From: an uncultured Clostridia bacterium
GTDB taxonomy: Bacteria > Bacillota > Clostridia > Saccharofermentanales > Fastidiosipilaceae
Assembly (NCBI GenBank): GCA_947253135.1
Contig: CAMXYS010000082.1
Location: 1-7,325 of the forward strand
Length of the DNA stretch: 7,325 nt
Direction of reading: 5' to 3'
Of this stretch, positions 7,280-7,325 are shown in pieces; position 1 is the first letter of the stretch, and each line of letters starts with the position of its first letter. The notes beneath the pieces were generated by a model. It was not told the DNA's origin, did not search any database, and saw nothing but the letters and a program-made list of their open reading frames with translations. A program made the position numbers and the translations under genes.

Positions 7280-7325
7280 CTGTCTCTTATACACATCTCC
7301 GAGCCCACGAGACGTCCTGGATAAT
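7280..7325. other. Illumina Nextera (Tn5) adapter and probable index, non-genomic
   Basis: Positions 7280-7298 are CTGTCTCTTATACACATCT, the 19-base Tn5 mosaic end. Positions 7299-7313 continue as CCGAGCCCACGAGAC, completing the Nextera read-2 adapter exactly. The last 12 bases (7314-7325) fit a 10-base index, GTCCTGGATA, followed by AT, the first two bases of the next fixed adapter segment. The index split is an inference. This is untrimmed read-through that entered the assembly, not a transposon in the genome. Confidence 0.98.

Noticed and set aside
7010..7294. 94-codon minus-strand frame beginning MYKRQ
   Set aside because: Its start lies in the adapter, and the rest is an out-of-frame shadow of the phosphatase gene.
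7280..7298. Tn5 mosaic end suggesting a transposon or insertion sequence
   Set aside because: It continues into the exact Nextera adapter, lies at the contig end, has no transposase nearby, and interrupts a conserved phosphatase motif. It is library adapter.
1..7325. CRISPR array, tRNA or rRNA genes, phage or defence genes
   Set aside because: No spaced direct repeats, no tRNA-like cloverleaf and no rRNA signature seen by eye. The genes present are housekeeping ones plus the M3-like protein.

Overview
The window looks like the end of a draft-assembly contig from a Bacillota (Firmicutes) bacterium, most likely a Clostridia-type anaerobe. The evidence is a class III fructose-1,6-bisphosphatase (a type found mainly in Bacillota), an HtpG with the NDT.PLW.K.P middle-domain entry seen in clostridial relatives, strong purine-rich ribosome binding sites (AGGAGG, GGAGAGG), and balanced base composition. 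This is recognition by eye; no search was run.

Layout. (1) 43-2001 (+) is htpG, bacterial Hsp90, followed by a hairpin and a strong intrinsic terminator (2071-2107). (2) 2221-3969 (+) is argS, arginyl-tRNA synthetase, with its own leader. (3) 4000-5889 (+) lies 30 bases downstream and is probably co-transcribed with argS. It encodes a 629-residue protein with the M3 (oligoendopeptidase F-like) metallopeptidase fold in which every catalytic position I can align is replaced. (4) 5991-7279 (-) is the C-terminal two thirds of class III fructose-1,6-bisphosphatase, convergent with gene 3; its N-terminus is missing. (5) 7280-7325 is not genomic. It is an Illumina Nextera (Tn5) adapter followed by what looks like an index.

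The main biological point is gene 3. The HExxH zinc motif reads N-M-A-G-R (residues 419-423), the third zinc ligand 25 residues later is Arg448, and the transition-state His and Tyr are Arg544 and Lys556. The frame is intact, has a good ribosome binding site and sits in an apparent operon, so it looks like a maintained pseudopeptidase rather than a decaying gene. Four of the lost positions are now basic, which suggests a repurposed, positively charged cleft.

The main technical point is the adapter. It cuts the phosphatase inside the GNHD metal-binding motif, so any annotated start at 7262 is false. The genes belong to different processes (protein folding, translation, gluconeogenesis). Only argS and the M3-like gene show spacing that suggests a shared transcript.
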